A program made the translations under genes and the position numbers. Positions 1-10,647 of a DNA stretch of 36,890 nt are shown here, one piece after another (positions within the stretch are counted from its first letter, which is position 1; each line of letters starts with the position of its first letter). The notes beneath the pieces are model-generated. The model ran no database searches. It had not been told where the DNA came from and worked only from the letters and a program-made list of their open reading frames with translations. The DNA is from Buttiauxella agrestis ATCC 33320 (GTDB lineage Bacteria > Pseudomonadota > Gammaproteobacteria > Enterobacterales > Enterobacteriaceae): contig NZ_JMPI01000046.1 of the NCBI RefSeq assembly GCF_000735355.1, forward strand, positions 1 through 36,890, in the 5' to 3' direction.

Positions 1-26
1 CAGGAGGGGGGATTCTCCGGTTTTCC

Positions 27-59
27 CCCTCTCCATCAGGGAGAGGGCCGGGGTGAGGG
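27..59 (+). repeat. Short palindromic intergenic repeat, copy 1
   Basis: An 8-bp stem (CCCTCTCC at 27-34, GGAGAGGG at 40-47) is followed by the tail CCGGGGTGAGGG at 48-59. The same stem and a similar tail recur at 16636-16671 and twice at 31506-31581. It lies 13 bp past the yfbS stop codon, so it would form a hairpin in the yfbS 3' UTR. It resembles REP-type elements in size and placement but not the classical E. coli REP sequence. Confidence 0.7.
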
Positions 60-72
60 TTGTTTTAGCTAG

Positions 73-1905
73 TTAAAACGGAAATAGCATCGGCACCATC
101 ACCACGCTCACAACCATCACAATCACCGTAAATGGCACACCCATCTTCACAAAATCGCTGAACTTATAATTTCCCGGCCCCAGAACGAGCGTATTAACCG
201 GTGAAGATACCGGAGTCATAAACGCAGCAGAGGCGGCAAGTGCGACAATCATCGCAAAGGGATAAGGCGAAACCCCCATTGATTTTGCCGCCGCCAGCGC
301 GATAGGCGCCATTAACACGGCGGTGGCGGTATTGGAGATGAATAGCCCAATTGCAGCGCACATCACGAACAGGCAGATCAGCATCATGTGCGGGCCGTAG
401 CCGCCCCCAAGACGCATCAAACCATCCACAATCAAGTTCACCCCACCCGTTTTTTGCAGCGCAAGAGCAAACGGCATCATGCCGACAATCAAGATGATGC
501 TTGGCCAATGCACCGCTTTATAAGCACTTTCCATATCTATACAGCGGAATTTACCCATCAGCAAACAGGCAATAATAGCGGCAATGGTATTGGGGATTTC
601 ATCGGTCAGCATCAGCGCAACCATCAACGCCAGGCAGAAAATAGCGTGCGGAGCCTGACTATGCGCAGGCGAGGCTTCACCCTCTTCCACAGGTAAGTTA
701 AGCACCAGGAAATCGCGGCCTTTGAGTTGCAATTGGCTGATCAGTTTCCAGTCGCCAACCACCAGCAAGATATCGCCAAGTTGTAAAGCTTCATCCACCA
801 GCAAGCCTTCCATCGCTTCGCCATTACGGCGTAACCCGACGACATTCAGACCGTAGCGCGTACGGAAGCCGATTTCGCGCAGCGTTTGCCCGATTAACTC
901 AGACTCAGGGATCAGCGAGACTTCCGCCATCCCCACATCCAGCGCCTGATCTGAAAAATATTCACCACGCAGCACCATCGGCTCAAGCATCTGTTCGCTA
1001 CAAAACTCGCGCAGATCGATTTCAGAAGCAGACATATCAATCAACAGCACGTCGCGCGCGCGAAATTCAGTGACGCCCGTAACATTGACGATAACCCGTC
1101 TGAATTTACGCCAACGCTCAAGGCCAATAACATTGGCACCATAACGCTCACGCAGTTTTAAATCATCAAGACGGCGACCCACCATTGGCGAACCAGGGCG
1201 AATCGCCAGACGACGCGCACGCCCCGTCAGCCGATAATCTTTGATCAGATCGCGGAAAGTTCGGCGTCGCCAGTCTTGTCTGCCGTCATCTTTTTTCTGC
1301 CCGTTTAATGCAAACCGCGCGATCAGCATATAGCCGATACCCAACAGCAAAATGACCAGGCCAATTGGCGTCACGCTAAAGAAGTGGAAACCCTGCAAAC
1401 CTTCGCGCAGCAGTTCACTGTTTACCACCAGGTTTGGTGGCGTGGCGACAAGCGTCATCATGCCGCTAATCAACCCGGCAAAACTCAGCGGCATCATCAG
1501 GCGTGATGGTGACGTTTTCATGCGCATTGAAACACTGAGAACCACGGGAATAAATATTGCTACCACGCCCGTTGAACTCATGAACGCGCCGAGGCCCGCC
1601 ACCGTTAACATCAGCAAAACCAACATTTTCGTTTCACTGCTGCCCGCGACATCAACCAGCCAGGCGCCCATTTTTGTGGCAACACCGGTTCGAACGAGTC
1701 CATCGCCAATGATAAAAAGCGCTGCAATCAAAATAACATTGGGGTCGCTAAAACCAGAAAAGGCTTCGCTAAGAGTCAGTGTACCGCTGAGGACAAACGC
1801 AATAATGACAAGCAAAGCAACCGCATCCATACGCACTTTGCCGGTGGCGAATAACACTACCGCAATCGCTAATAGCGATAAGACCCAAATCAATTCTGAG
1901 TTCAA
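73..1905 (-). CDS. yfbS: SLC13/DASS-type transporter with two RCK_C (TrkA-C) domains
   Basis: This 610-residue inner-membrane protein matches E. coli YfbS nearly end to end. An N-terminal block of membrane segments (about residues 1-200) and a C-terminal block (about 410-610) flank a soluble middle with two RCK_C/TrkA-C repeats (about 205-290 and 300-390). The family signature [15 protein letters not shown] and the segment [17 protein letters not shown] are typical of SLC13 sodium/anion symporters. The substrate is unknown; an anion is inferred from family. The start codon is TTG at 1903-1905, chosen because AAGGA lies 6 bp upstream and the N-terminus [12 protein letters not shown] matches the K-12 protein. 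A terminator separates it from hxpA, so it probably has its own promoter or depends on readthrough. Confidence 0.93.
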   Translation of the reverse strand: MNSELIWVLSLLAIAVVLFATGKVRMDAVALLVIIAFVLSGTLTLSEAFSGFSDPNVILIAALFIIGDGLVRTGVATKMGAWLVDVAGSSETKMLVLLMLTVAGLGAFMSSTGVVAIFIPVVLSVSMRMKTSPSRLMMPLSFAGLISGMMTLVATPPNLVVNSELLREGLQGFHFFSVTPIGLVILLLGIGYMLIARFALNGQKKDDGRQDWRRRTFRDLIKDYRLTGRARRLAIRPGSPMVGRRLDDLKLRERYGANVIGLERWRKFRRVIVNVTGVTEFRARDVLLIDMSASEIDLREFCSEQMLEPMVLRGEYFSDQALDVGMAEVSLIPESELIGQTLREIGFRTRYGLNVVGLRRNGEAMEGLLVDEALQLGDILLVVGDWKLISQLQLKGRDFLVLNLPVEEGEASPAHSQAPHAIFCLALMVALMLTDEIPNTIAAIIACLLMGKFRCIDMESAYKAVHWPSIILIVGMMPFALALQKTGGVNLIVDGLMRLGGGYGPHMMLICLFVMCAAIGLFISNTATAVLMAPIALAAAKSMGVSPYPFAMIVALAASAAFMTPVSSPVNTLVLGPGNYKFSDFVKMGVPFTVIVMVVSVVMVPMLFPF

Positions 1906-1949
1906 AACAATTCCTTTGTGGTTGTCTCAGGGGGTAAAAATCTTGCCAT

Positions 1950-1974
1950 AAAAAAGCCCCGCTATCGCGGGGCT
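1950..1974 (-). terminator. Rho-independent terminator after hxpA
   Basis: The stem AGCCCCGC (1955-1962) / GCGGGGCT (1967-1974) has a 4-nt loop. On the minus strand it is followed by a run of about six T. It lies 12 bp past the hxpA stop and upstream of yfbS, so it ends the yfbU-hxpA transcript. Confidence 0.85.
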
Positions 1975-1985
1975 AAATCATGTGT

Positions 1986-2645
1986 TTAGTGTTTTCTAAG
2001 CACTTCGACTGTACCGTCTGGCAACTTCTGCACCAGCAACTCAGTTAACGAGTGCAATGCATAATCGACATGTGCAAGGCGCGGCGTATCTGCCGGGGCG
2101 TTGACCGCAATAACGTGACAACCCGCTGCAAGACCTGAAAGCACCCCCGCAGGGGCATCTTCCACCACCACGCACTCTTCAGGCTCAAGCTCAAGTAATT
2201 GTGCACCGAGCAGGTAAGCATCTGGCTCAGGTTTTCCACGCGCTACACGTTCAGCAGTCACCAGCACTTCTGGCGCGGGTAGCCCACCAGCAGCACGGCG
2301 AGCAGAGGCGACCGGTAACGAGCCCGAAGTCACGATGGCCCATGGAATGCCTGCTTCGTTCAGGTGAGTCAACAGTTCAACAGCGCCAGGCAAAGCGACA
2401 ATACCGTCGGTGTCTTCGGATTCAATTTTTTCCAGACGCAAGAATTCTTGCTGGATCTCTTCTTCAGAGGCACCCGCCATAAAGTGACGCAGCGAAGTAA
2501 TCGCCTGTTTGCCATGAATGAAGCCCAATACTTCTTGCGGGGAAATATCGAAACGCTTTGCCCAGTTAATCCATGCACGCTCGACTGCTGGCAGGGAATC
2601 AACCAGAGTCCCATCCAAATCAAACAAGAAACCTTTGCACTTCAC
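1986..2645 (-). CDS. hxpA: HAD-family sugar phosphatase HxpA (YfbT)
   Basis: This is a 219-residue cytosolic HAD phosphatase, close to the 216 residues of E. coli HxpA/YfbT, which dephosphorylates hexose phosphates and related sugar phosphates. All four HAD motifs are visible: FDLDGTLVDS near the N-terminus (nucleophile Asp and acid/base Asp), VTSGS (motif II), GKPEPDAY (motif III Lys) and VVEDAPAG (motif IV acidic pair). The start is a GTG at 2643-2645 with GGGGAG placed about 7 bp upstream. The frame stays open to an ATG further upstream, but that would overlap the end of yfbU and extend past the family N-terminus. It begins 13 bp after the yfbU stop, indicating co-transcription. Confidence 0.92.
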   Translation of the reverse strand: MKCKGFLFDLDGTLVDSLPAVERAWINWAKRFDISPQEVLGFIHGKQAITSLRHFMAGASEEEIQQEFLRLEKIESEDTDGIVALPGAVELLTHLNEAGIPWAIVTSGSLPVASARRAAGGLPAPEVLVTAERVARGKPEPDAYLLGAQLLELEPEECVVVEDAPAGVLSGLAAGCHVIAVNAPADTPRLAHVDYALHSLTELLVQKLPDGTVEVLRKH

Positions 2646-2658
2646 GACAAGTCTCCCC

Positions 2659-3156
<498 letters not shown>

Positions 3157-3229
3157 TTAGCTCCTGTTGCGCAGGGTAGATTGCCCTACGAAAAATAATC
3201 CTTTCTATATATGCGAAACGGCAGGGATT

Positions 3230-3685
3230 TTACAAATCATCAAGAAAAGTTTTATCCAACTGCTTGAACGCACGTTTAAGAACTTCCGCCAGCGCCTGGT
3301 AATCAGGCTTGCCTTCAATCGGCGATAACGCCTGTCCGGCTTCCTGTAGTTTGCCACGCACTTCGTAAAACCAATTAAGAATGGATGGCGGCAGCGGTGT
3401 GACGGAACGTTTTCCTAACCACCATAGACCTTGCATCGGCAGGCTACAGGCGAACAATGCGGTAGCGACGGCGGGGCCAAGTTGGCCGCCAAGGGCAATT
3501 TGCCAGGTCAGCGTAAAGACAGCGAGCGGAGGCATAAAGCGGATGGCAAAGCGCGTGGCGCGGATAACGCGGTTTTCAACGAAGATCGGCGCGAGGCGTT
3601 TATCGACAGGCCAGGTCTTAGAATAATGCTGCCCGCGACTGAACATACTGAACCAGCTTGCGTGGCTGTTTTGGGGTGTCGACAT
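3230..3685 (-). CDS. yfbV: UPF0208 membrane protein YfbV
   Basis: This 151-residue protein matches E. coli YfbV in length and sequence. Two hydrophobic segments lie at about residues 46-65 ([17 protein letters not shown]) and 69-90, with soluble ends and the conserved C-terminus [14 protein letters not shown]. It is an inner-membrane protein of the UPF0208 family. In E. coli it has been linked to constraining the chromosomal Ter macrodomain, although this is indirect. The ATG has GAGGT about 6 bp upstream. It is divergent from ackA and separated from the downstream yfbU by 76 bp. Confidence 0.92.
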   Translation of the reverse strand: MSTPQNSHASWFSMFSRGQHYSKTWPVDKRLAPIFVENRVIRATRFAIRFMPPLAVFTLTWQIALGGQLGPAVATALFACSLPMQGLWWLGKRSVTPLPPSILNWFYEVRGKLQEAGQALSPIEGKPDYQALAEVLKRAFKQLDKTFLDDL

Positions 3686-4020
3686 GACGTTACCTCAACT
3701 TCACATATAAAAAATAAAATTTTTGTGCAATTTAACAACTCTAAATTACATGGTTCAAAATCTTTTGTCTTTAACCATAGCAATCAGGTATCCTGTGCCG
3801 GCCTTGATGGCCGTAGAAGGGAAACCGCAGGTTGTCAATTTTTTGCTCAGTTCGCCAATGCCGAAATATCACGCAATATGGCGTAAACTCTAGAGTATTT
3901 CTTCGTCATGCCAAAAAAACGCTTTCGGCATGACGTTAATCATAAATGTCTGTCTCATCATGCGCTACGCTGAGAGACTAAATGACGTTTTTTTAGCCAC
4001 GTATAAAAGTAGGTACTTCC
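3686..4020. promoter_or_regulatory. Divergent yfbV/ackA intergenic region
   Basis: This 335-bp AT-rich region has no convincing gene. It must hold the promoters for yfbV (minus) and ackA-pta (plus). On the minus strand, TTGAAC, a 17-bp spacer and TTAAAT is a possible but weak yfbV promoter. I could not choose a convincing ackA promoter by eye. A perfect 9-bp inverted repeat (CGTCATGCC 3904-3912, GGCATGACG 3927-3935) lies about 85 bp before the ackA start and may be an operator or a leader hairpin. Confidence 0.55.
3904..3935 (+). repeat. 9-bp inverted repeat upstream of ackA
   Basis: CGTCATGCC at 3904-3912 and GGCATGACG at 3927-3935 are perfect inverted copies around a 14-nt A-rich loop. No T-run follows, so it is not a simple terminator. 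It could be a protein-binding site or a 5' UTR hairpin, depending on where ackA transcription starts. Confidence 0.6.
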
Positions 4021-5223
4021 ATGTCGAGTAAGCTAGTACTGGTTCTGAACTGCGGTAGCTCTTCACTGAAATTCGCAATTATTGATGCTGTAAACGGTGA
4101 CGAGTACCTCTCTGGTTTAGCCGAATGTTTCCATCTTCCTGAAGCACGTATCAAGTGGAAAATGGATGGCGGTAAACAAGAAGCGGCTTTGGGTGCAGGC
4201 GCCGCTCACAGCGAAGCTCTGAACTTTATGGTTAATACCATTTTGGCACAAAAACCTGAATTGTCCGAGCAGCTGACTGCTATCGGCCACCGTGTTGTTC
4301 ACGGCGGCGAGAAGTACACCAGCTCCGTCGTTATCGACGAGACCGTGATTCAGGGTATCAAAGATACTGCTTCTTTTGCACCTCTGCATAACCCGGCACA
4401 CCTGATCGGTATTGCTGAAGCATTGAAATCTTTCCCTAAACTGGCTGATAAAAACGTTGCTGTGTTTGACACCGCGTTCCATCAGACCATGCCAGAAGAA
4501 TCTTATCTCTATGCTCTGCCGTACAAACTGTACAGAGAGCACGGCGTTCGTCGCTACGGCGCACACGGCACCAGCCACTACTATGTGACTCAAGAAGCCG
4601 CGAAAATGCTGAACAAGCCAGTGGAAGAAGTGAATATTATCACTTGCCACTTGGGCAACGGCGGTTCCGTTTCTGCTATTCGTAACGGCAAGTGTGTAGA
4701 CACCTCTATGGGTCTGACTCCACTGGAAGGCCTGGTAATGGGCACCCGTTCTGGTGACATCGATCCTGCGATTATCTTCCACCTGCATGACTCTTTGGGC
4801 ATGAGCGTTGATGACATCAACAAAATGCTGACAAAAGAATCTGGTCTGTTGGGTCTGACTGAAGTCACCAGCGACTGCCGTTATGTTGAAGACAACTACA
4901 CCACTAAAGAAGATGCTAAACGTGCTATGGACGTGTTCTGTCACCGTCTGGCTAAATACATCGGCTCTTACACTGCGCTGATGGACGGTCGTCTGGATGC
5001 AGTTGTGTTCACTGGTGGTATCGGTGAAAACGCAGCAATGGTACGTGAACTGTCTCTGGGCAAACTGGGTGTTCTGGGCTTCGAAGTTGACCACGAACGC
5101 AACCTGGCTGCGCGCTTTGGCAAATCAGGCTTCATCAACAAAGAGGGTACCCGTGCTGCGGTGGTCATTCCGACCAACGAAGAACTGGTTATCGCTCAGG
5201 ATGCATCTCGCCTGACCGCTTGA
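4021..5223 (+). CDS. ackA: Acetate kinase
   Basis: AckA interconverts acetyl phosphate plus ADP with acetate plus ATP in the cytosol, giving ATP during overflow and fermentative metabolism and, in reverse, activating acetate. The 400 residues equal the E. coli length. The acetokinase motifs appear in order: [12 protein letters not shown] (residues 9-20), [47 protein letters not shown] and FTGGIGENA, with no key residue missing. The ATG follows GTAGGTACTTCC, with AGG as a modest ribosome-binding site. pta follows 81 bp later, the standard ackA-pta operon, with a hairpin between them. Confidence 0.98.
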   Translation: MSSKLVLVLNCGSSSLKFAIIDAVNGDEYLSGLAECFHLPEARIKWKMDGGKQEAALGAGAAHSEALNFMVNTILAQKPELSEQLTAIGHRVVHGGEKYTSSVVIDETVIQGIKDTASFAPLHNPAHLIGIAEALKSFPKLADKNVAVFDTAFHQTMPEESYLYALPYKLYREHGVRRYGAHGTSHYYVTQEAAKMLNKPVEEVNIITCHLGNGGSVSAIRNGKCVDTSMGLTPLEGLVMGTRSGDIDPAIIFHLHDSLGMSVDDINKMLTKESGLLGLTEVTSDCRYVEDNYTTKEDAKRAMDVFCHRLAKYIGSYTALMDGRLDAVVFTGGIGENAAMVRELSLGKLGVLGFEVDHERNLAARFGKSGFINKEGTRAAVVIPTNEELVIAQDASRLTA

Positions 5224-5231
5224 TTCTCCTT

Positions 5232-5262
5232 ACCGCCAGCCTTCGCTGGCGGTGTTGTTTTC
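5232..5262 (+). terminator. Stem-loop between ackA and pta
   Basis: The stem ACCGCCAGC (5232-5240) / GCTGGCGGT (5245-5253) has a CTTC loop and is followed by a T-rich stretch (GTTGTTTTCT). It looks like a partial rho-independent terminator. It may reduce readthrough into pta or protect the ackA 3' end. Confidence 0.65.
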
Positions 5263-5304
5263 TGAGTCTCACAAGCCCCGCTTGTGCAACAAAGAGGTTA
5301 TACC

Positions 5305-7446
5305 GTGTCCCGTACAATTATGTTGATCCCTACCGGAACTAGCGTCGGCCTGACTAGCGTCAGCCTGGGTGTTATCCGTGCTATGGAACAAAAAGGCGTT
5401 CGCCTAAGCGTTTTCAAACCTATCGCTCAACCACGCACGGGTGACGATACTCCAGATCAAACCACTAGCATCGTTCGTGCTAACTCCAGCATCCCTACTG
5501 CTGAGCCACTGCACATGAACCACGTTGAGTCGTTGCTGTCGAGCAACCAACAAGACGTGCTGATGGAAGAGATCATCGCCAACTTCCACGCCAGCAGCAA
5601 AGACGCTGAAGTGGTTCTGGTAGAAGGTTTGGTTCCGACTCGTAAGCACCAGTTTGCTCAGTCTTTGAACTATGAAATCGCTAAAACGCTGAACGCTGAA
5701 ATCGTCTTCGTGATGTCCCTGGGTAACAACTCCCCAGAGCAGATGAAAGAACGTATTGAACTGGCTCGTAGCAGCTTCGGTGGTAGCAAAAACACCAACA
5801 TCACTGGCGTTATCATTAACAAACTGAATGCCCCAGTTGATGAGCAGGGTCGTACCCGTCCTGATCTGTCTGAAATTTTCGATGACTCCACTAAAGCGAG
5901 CATCGCTAACATCGATCCTAAAGCACTGTTCGCTGACAGCCCGCTGCCAGTTCTGGGCTGTGTGCCATGGAGCTTTGATCTGATCGCCACTCGTGCAATT
6001 GATATGGCGCGTCACCTGAACGCAACCATCATCAACGAAGGCGACATCAAAACCCGTCGCGTGAAGTCTGTGACCTTCTGTGCGCGTAGCATTCCGCACA
6101 TGCTGGAACACTTCCGTCCAGGTTCTTTGCTGGTTACTTCCGCAGACCGTCCAGATGTGCTGGTTGCAGCGTGCCTGGCAGCAATGAATGGCGTGGATAT
6201 CGGTGCCGTTCTGCTGACCGGTGGTTACGAAATGGATCCGCGCGTGAGCAAACTGTGTGAGCGTGCATTCGCCACCGGCCTGCCGCTGTTCATGGTTGAT
6301 ACCAACACCTGGCAGACCTCCCTGAGCCTGCAAAGCTTCAACCTGGAAGTCCCAACTGACGACCATCAGCGTATCGAGAAAGTGCAGGAATATGTGGCTA
6401 GCCACATTGATGCAAACTGGATTGAATCTCTGACTGCAACTTCCGAGCGTAGCCGTCGTCTGTCTCCGCCAGCATTCCGCTACCAGCTGACCGAGCTTGC
6501 TCGTAAAGCCGGTAAACGTGTTGTGCTGCCAGAAGGCGAAGAGCCACGTACCGTGAAAGCGGCATCTATCTGTGCTGAACGTGGTATTGCAACTTGCGTG
6601 CTGTTGGGTAACCCGGATGAAATCACCCGCGTTGCTGCTGCGCAAGGCGTTGAACTGAGTGCTGGCATCGAAATCGTTGATCCAGAAGTGGTTCGCGAAA
6701 GCTACGTTGCACGTCTGGTTGAGCTGCGTAAGAGCAAAGGCATGACCGAAGCCGTTGCGCGTGAGCAACTGGAAGACAACGTGGTGCTGGGTACTTTGAT
6801 GCTTGAGCAAGACGAAGTTGACGGCCTGGTTTCCGGTGCGGTTCACACCACAGCGAACACCATTCGTCCTCCGTTGCAGCTGATCAAAACTGCACCAGGT
6901 AGCTCTCTGGTTTCTTCTGTGTTCTTCATGCTGCTGCCAGAACAGGTTTATGTTTACGGTGACTGCGCGATCAACCCAGATCCAACTGCTGAGCAACTGG
7001 CAGAAATCGCTATTCAGTCTGCGGATTCCGCTGCTGCATTCGGTATCGACCCACGTGTTGCAATGCTGTCCTACTCCACCGGTACTTCTGGTGCGGGTAG
7101 CGACGTTGAGAAAGTACGTGAAGCTACACGTATTGCTCAAGAAAAACGTCCTGACCTGGTCATCGACGGTCCGTTGCAGTACGACGCCGCGGTTATGGCT
7201 GACGTTGCTAAATCCAAAGCGCCAAACTCACCGGTTGCAGGTCGCGCTACCGTGTTCATTTTCCCAGACCTGAACACCGGTAACACCACCTATAAAGCGG
7301 TACAGCGCTCAGCAGACCTGATCTCCATCGGGCCAATGCTGCAAGGTATGCGTAAACCCGTTAACGACCTGTCTCGTGGCGCACTGGTAGACGATATCGT
7401 TTACACCATCGCTCTGACTGCGATTCAGTCTTCTCAACAAGACTAA
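5305..7446 (+). CDS. pta: Phosphate acetyltransferase
   Basis: Pta interconverts acetyl-CoA plus phosphate with acetyl phosphate plus CoA, feeding AckA. The protein has 713 residues (E. coli 714). It is the long enterobacterial form: an N-terminal P-loop/BioD-like region beginning [18 protein letters not shown], a middle DRTGG region, and a C-terminal PTA_PTB catalytic domain from about residue 390 ([19 protein letters not shown] onward, ending near the C-terminus). The start is GTG at 5305-5307, with AGAGGT 7 bp upstream and the N-terminus matching K-12; an in-frame GTG at 5284 lies before this ribosome-binding site and was rejected. In K-12 yfcC follows; here the gene ends at a terminator before the convergent yfcD. 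Confidence 0.98.
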   Translation: MSRTIMLIPTGTSVGLTSVSLGVIRAMEQKGVRLSVFKPIAQPRTGDDTPDQTTSIVRANSSIPTAEPLHMNHVESLLSSNQQDVLMEEIIANFHASSKDAEVVLVEGLVPTRKHQFAQSLNYEIAKTLNAEIVFVMSLGNNSPEQMKERIELARSSFGGSKNTNITGVIINKLNAPVDEQGRTRPDLSEIFDDSTKASIANIDPKALFADSPLPVLGCVPWSFDLIATRAIDMARHLNATIINEGDIKTRRVKSVTFCARSIPHMLEHFRPGSLLVTSADRPDVLVAACLAAMNGVDIGAVLLTGGYEMDPRVSKLCERAFATGLPLFMVDTNTWQTSLSLQSFNLEVPTDDHQRIEKVQEYVASHIDANWIESLTATSERSRRLSPPAFRYQLTELARKAGKRVVLPEGEEPRTVKAASICAERGIATCVLLGNPDEITRVAAAQGVELSAGIEIVDPEVVRESYVARLVELRKSKGMTEAVAREQLEDNVVLGTLMLEQDEVDGLVSGAVHTTANTIRPPLQLIKTAPGSSLVSSVFFMLLPEQVYVYGDCAINPDPTAEQLAEIAIQSADSAAAFGIDPRVAMLSYSTGTSGAGSDVEKVREATRIAQEKRPDLVIDGPLQYDAAVMADVAKSKAPNSPVAGRATVFIFPDLNTGNTTYKAVQRSADLISIGPMLQGMRKPVNDLSRGALVDDIVYTIALTAIQSSQQD

Positions 7447-7464
7447 TTTCTGCTGAGAAGCAAA

Positions 7465-7497
7465 AAGGCCGCTAATTTGCATTAGCGGCCTTTTTTA
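7465..7497. terminator. Bidirectional terminator between pta and yfcD
   Basis: A perfect 12-bp stem, AAGGCCGCTAAT (7465-7476) / ATTAGCGGCCTT (7481-7492), has a TTGC loop. It is flanked by a T-run on the right and an A-run on the left, so it can terminate both pta and the convergent yfcD. Confidence 0.92.
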
Positions 7498-7527
7498 TTG
7501 GCGATGTTCCAAGAAAAACCGAATCAA

Positions 7528-8073
7528 TTACTCCGCAGCAGCGGCATGTTGGGATTCATTTTTAGCGTTGCGTGTCATCCACAAAGCCAGGGCTTTCAGA
7601 GAGTCAGGCGTGAAGTCATCACAACGTGCGGTAATTTCTTCAGGGGACATCCAGCACACTTCGCTGACTTCATCTTCCTGCAACGCAAACGGGCCGTGTG
7701 ATACGCAGCTAAACAAGCTTCCCCAAACGCGGCAGTTGGCATCCTCAAAGTAGAATTGCCCATGCTCTGCGAACGGTACACCGGCAATGCCCAACTCTTC
7801 TTCTGCCTCGCGACGAGCCGAGTCCAGTAATTGTTCATCAGCCTGAACCACGCCACCCGCAGTTGCGTCGAGCATGCCCGGTAAAAAATCTTTTGTCTCA
7901 GTGCGACGTTGCACCAGGATTTTGCCCATACCGTCGTGCACGACGATATAAGTCGCGCGATGGCGCAAGCGCTGCGCACGCATTTGCTCACGACTTGCCT
8001 GCGCGATGACTTCATTGTCTTCACTGACAATGTCTACCCATTCCATGCCAACAAAATGACTCTGTTCCGCCAT
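7528..8073 (-). CDS. yfcD: Nudix hydrolase YfcD
   Basis: This 181-residue cytosolic protein matches E. coli YfcD (180). The Nudix box is complete: [20 protein letters not shown] followed by LGI, providing the metal-binding glutamates. Family members hydrolyse nucleoside diphosphates linked to another group; the fold resembles isopentenyl-diphosphate isomerase. The physiological substrate is not established. The C-terminal end ([10 protein letters not shown]) differs from K-12, which is usual for a free tail. It is convergent with pta and lies downstream of yfcE with a 57-bp gap. Confidence 0.93.
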   Translation of the reverse strand: MAEQSHFVGMEWVDIVSEDNEVIAQASREQMRAQRLRHRATYIVVHDGMGKILVQRRTETKDFLPGMLDATAGGVVQADEQLLDSARREAEEELGIAGVPFAEHGQFYFEDANCRVWGSLFSCVSHGPFALQEDEVSEVCWMSPEEITARCDDFTPDSLKALALWMTRNAKNESQHAAAAE

Positions 8074-8130
8074 TGGGGAAACCTTATATAGGGCGCTCTT
8101 TGGCGCGTGATTCGTCTAACAAGCGGTAAG

Positions 8131-8682
8131 TTACGGGGTAATCTCGACCTGTGCAATAACCCCATCGTTATTCAGTGCGTGAACGCTCAGAACACCATCG
8201 TTTAGCATCCCGTAACTCGCTTCAAACCCACCTTTGGGGATACTCACGGAGCCAGGATTGAACAGATATATCGAGTCTTGCTTTTCAGCCAATGGCAGAT
8301 GAGTGTGACCAAAAACCAACACATCATTTTCTGCCAGCGGCGGCAATTTATCGGGATTATATAAATGGCCGTGAGTGATAAATAAACGCTGCTCGGCCAT
8401 CAATATCTGTTGCCAGGGGGCTGTAATCGGAAAATGTAGCAGCATCTGATCCACCTCGCTGTCACAGTTGCCGCGCACTGCAATAATTTTATCGGCAATG
8501 CTGTTAAAGCGCTCCGCAACGGCACCTGGATTGTAACCCACCGGCAAAGCATTACGTGGCCCGTGATTTAATACATCTCCCAGTAATATCAGCCATTTAG
8601 CAGCGCTGCGTTCAAAATGAGCCAGCACCAGCTCGGTTGCGGGTAGCGAACCATGAATATCGGAGGCAAACATCAGCTTCAT
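8131..8682 (-). CDS. yfcE: Metallophosphodiesterase YfcE
   Basis: A 183-residue calcineurin-like phosphoesterase (E. coli YfcE 184). The metal-ligand motifs appear in order: SDIHG (residues 7-11), LGDVLNHGPRN, VRGNCDSEVDQ, ITHGH and FGHTHLP. The E. coli enzyme is a manganese-dependent phosphodiesterase with activity on artificial substrates; its natural substrate is not established. The protein is cytosolic, with no signal peptide. It lies 56 bp downstream of yfcF and upstream of yfcD on the same strand. Confidence 0.93.
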   Translation of the reverse strand: MKLMFASDIHGSLPATELVLAHFERSAAKWLILLGDVLNHGPRNALPVGYNPGAVAERFNSIADKIIAVRGNCDSEVDQMLLHFPITAPWQQILMAEQRLFITHGHLYNPDKLPPLAENDVLVFGHTHLPLAEKQDSIYLFNPGSVSIPKGGFEASYGMLNDGVLSVHALNNDGVIAQVEITP

Positions 8683-8738
8683 AAAACCACATTCCTGTTA
8701 GTGATAAGCAAAATTATCATAACGAATTATGAGGCTAA

Positions 8739-9410
<672 letters not shown>

Positions 9411-9534
9411 TTATTGAACATATAGCGGAAGATGAATTCTGTCACTTGAACAAAACTCATCCACCCGGCAAGTTTTTCAAAAAGTCTATACTCCATAGGT
9501 TTACGAAAAATGCTGACATCAGGATGGGCATAAC

Positions 9535-10164
9535 ATGATTGACCTTTACTATGCACCGACACCAAACGGCCACAAAATCACGCTTTTTCTGGAAGAAACA
9601 GGGCTGGATTACACCCTTCGCCGTATAGATATTGGCAAAGGAGATCAGTTTCAGCCTGCCTTTTTGGCGATTTCACCGAACAATAAAATCCCGGCGATAA
9701 TCGACCACCATCCGGCAGACGGCGGCGGCCCACTGAGTATCTTTGAGTCAGGCGAAATCCTGCTTTATCTGGCAGAAAAAACCAACGAGCTATTAAGCAA
9801 AGATCTGCGTGAACGCACCCACACGCTGCAATGGTTGTTCTGGCAAGTCGGAGGGTTTGGCCCAATGCTCGGCCAAAATCATCACTTCAATCACTTCGCG
9901 CCTCAGCCCGTTCCTTACGCCATTGAACGTTACCAGGTGGAAACTCAGCGTCTGTATGGTGTCCTCAACAAACAGCTCGAGAAAACCCCATGGCTGGGCG
10001 GCAATGAATACAGTATTGCCGATATCGCCACTTACCCGTGGACGGTTTCTCATGAGCGCCAGCGCATTAATCTGGCGAATTTCCCGGCGGTGCAAAACTG
10101 GTTTGAACGTATTCGTTCGCGCCCGGCAACCGAACGGGCCTATGAGCAGGCTCAGAAAAGCTAA
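9535..10164 (+). CDS. yfcG: GSH-dependent disulfide-bond oxidoreductase YfcG
   Basis: A 209-residue GST-fold protein of the Nu class, six residues shorter than E. coli YfcG (215) at the C-terminus. The YfcG-type active-site region APTPNGHKIT keeps Thr9, Pro10 and Asn11 where classical GSTs carry Ser/Tyr. The glutathione-contact segment ISPNNKIPAI and FESGEILLYLAEK follow. The helical C-terminal domain contains LFWQVGGFGPMLGQNHHFNH, conserved in the family. The K-12 enzyme binds two glutathiones and reduces small disulfides. Its ATG is preceded by AGGATGG. It is followed after 101 bp by folX. Confidence 0.93.
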   Translation: MIDLYYAPTPNGHKITLFLEETGLDYTLRRIDIGKGDQFQPAFLAISPNNKIPAIIDHHPADGGGPLSIFESGEILLYLAEKTNELLSKDLRERTHTLQWLFWQVGGFGPMLGQNHHFNHFAPQPVPYAIERYQVETQRLYGVLNKQLEKTPWLGGNEYSIADIATYPWTVSHERQRINLANFPAVQNWFERIRSRPATERAYEQAQKS

Positions 10165-10265
10165 CATCCGTGCGCCCGCGATGGGCGCAATGTTTTTCCT
10201 CATCTCTTTTGGGTATAGTCTGCAACAGGAAATAACCAGAAATAGATACATAAAGGAAACCTGCA

Positions 10266-10625
10266 ATGTCGCCAGACGCAATTATTCGAATCAAAAACTT
10301 ACGCCTGCGCACTTTTATCGGCATCAAAGATGAAGAGATTTCCAACCGCCAGGATATTGTCATTAATGTGGCAATTCATTATCCGGCAGAGAAAGCTCGC
10401 GCCAGTGAAGACATCAACGACGCACTGAATTACCGCACCATCACTAAGCAAATCATCCAGTTGGTTGAGAATAATCGTTTCTCACTGCTGGAAAAATTAA
10501 CTCAGGATGTGCTCGACATCGCATGCGATCATCCGTGGGTATCTTATGCTGAAGTAGAAATCGATAAACTACATGCGCTGCGTTACGCCGATTCGGTCTC
10601 TATGACCATGAGCTGGCAGAGGTAG
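10266..10625 (+). CDS. folX: Dihydroneopterin triphosphate 2'-epimerase
   Basis: FolX epimerises 7,8-dihydroneopterin triphosphate at C2' to dihydromonapterin triphosphate, on the route to tetrahydromonapterin. The 119 residues (E. coli 120) form one FolB/FolX tunnelling-fold domain. The segments [35 protein letters not shown] and [16 protein letters not shown] are all conserved. AAGGAAACC lies just before the ATG. yfcH follows after 22 bp, so the two are probably co-transcribed, as in K-12. Confidence 0.95.
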   Translation: MSPDAIIRIKNLRLRTFIGIKDEEISNRQDIVINVAIHYPAEKARASEDINDALNYRTITKQIIQLVENNRFSLLEKLTQDVLDIACDHPWVSYAEVEIDKLHALRYADSVSMTMSWQR

Positions 10626-10647
10626 ACAAAAACAGCTGGAGACGAGC

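Noticed and set aside
3780-3910. Sigma-70 promoter for ackA
   Set aside because: Several weak hexamers exist, but none has both good boxes and correct spacing.
4117-5094. Minus-strand open frame opposite ackA (325 codons)
   Set aside because: Antisense shadow of ackA; the product is low in recognisable structure.
5404-7140. Long minus-strand open frame (578 codons) opposite pta
   Set aside because: It is antisense to a fully conserved pta. Its product is rich in Cys, His, Gln and Asn with no recognisable domain, as expected for a codon-bias shadow of a highly expressed gene.
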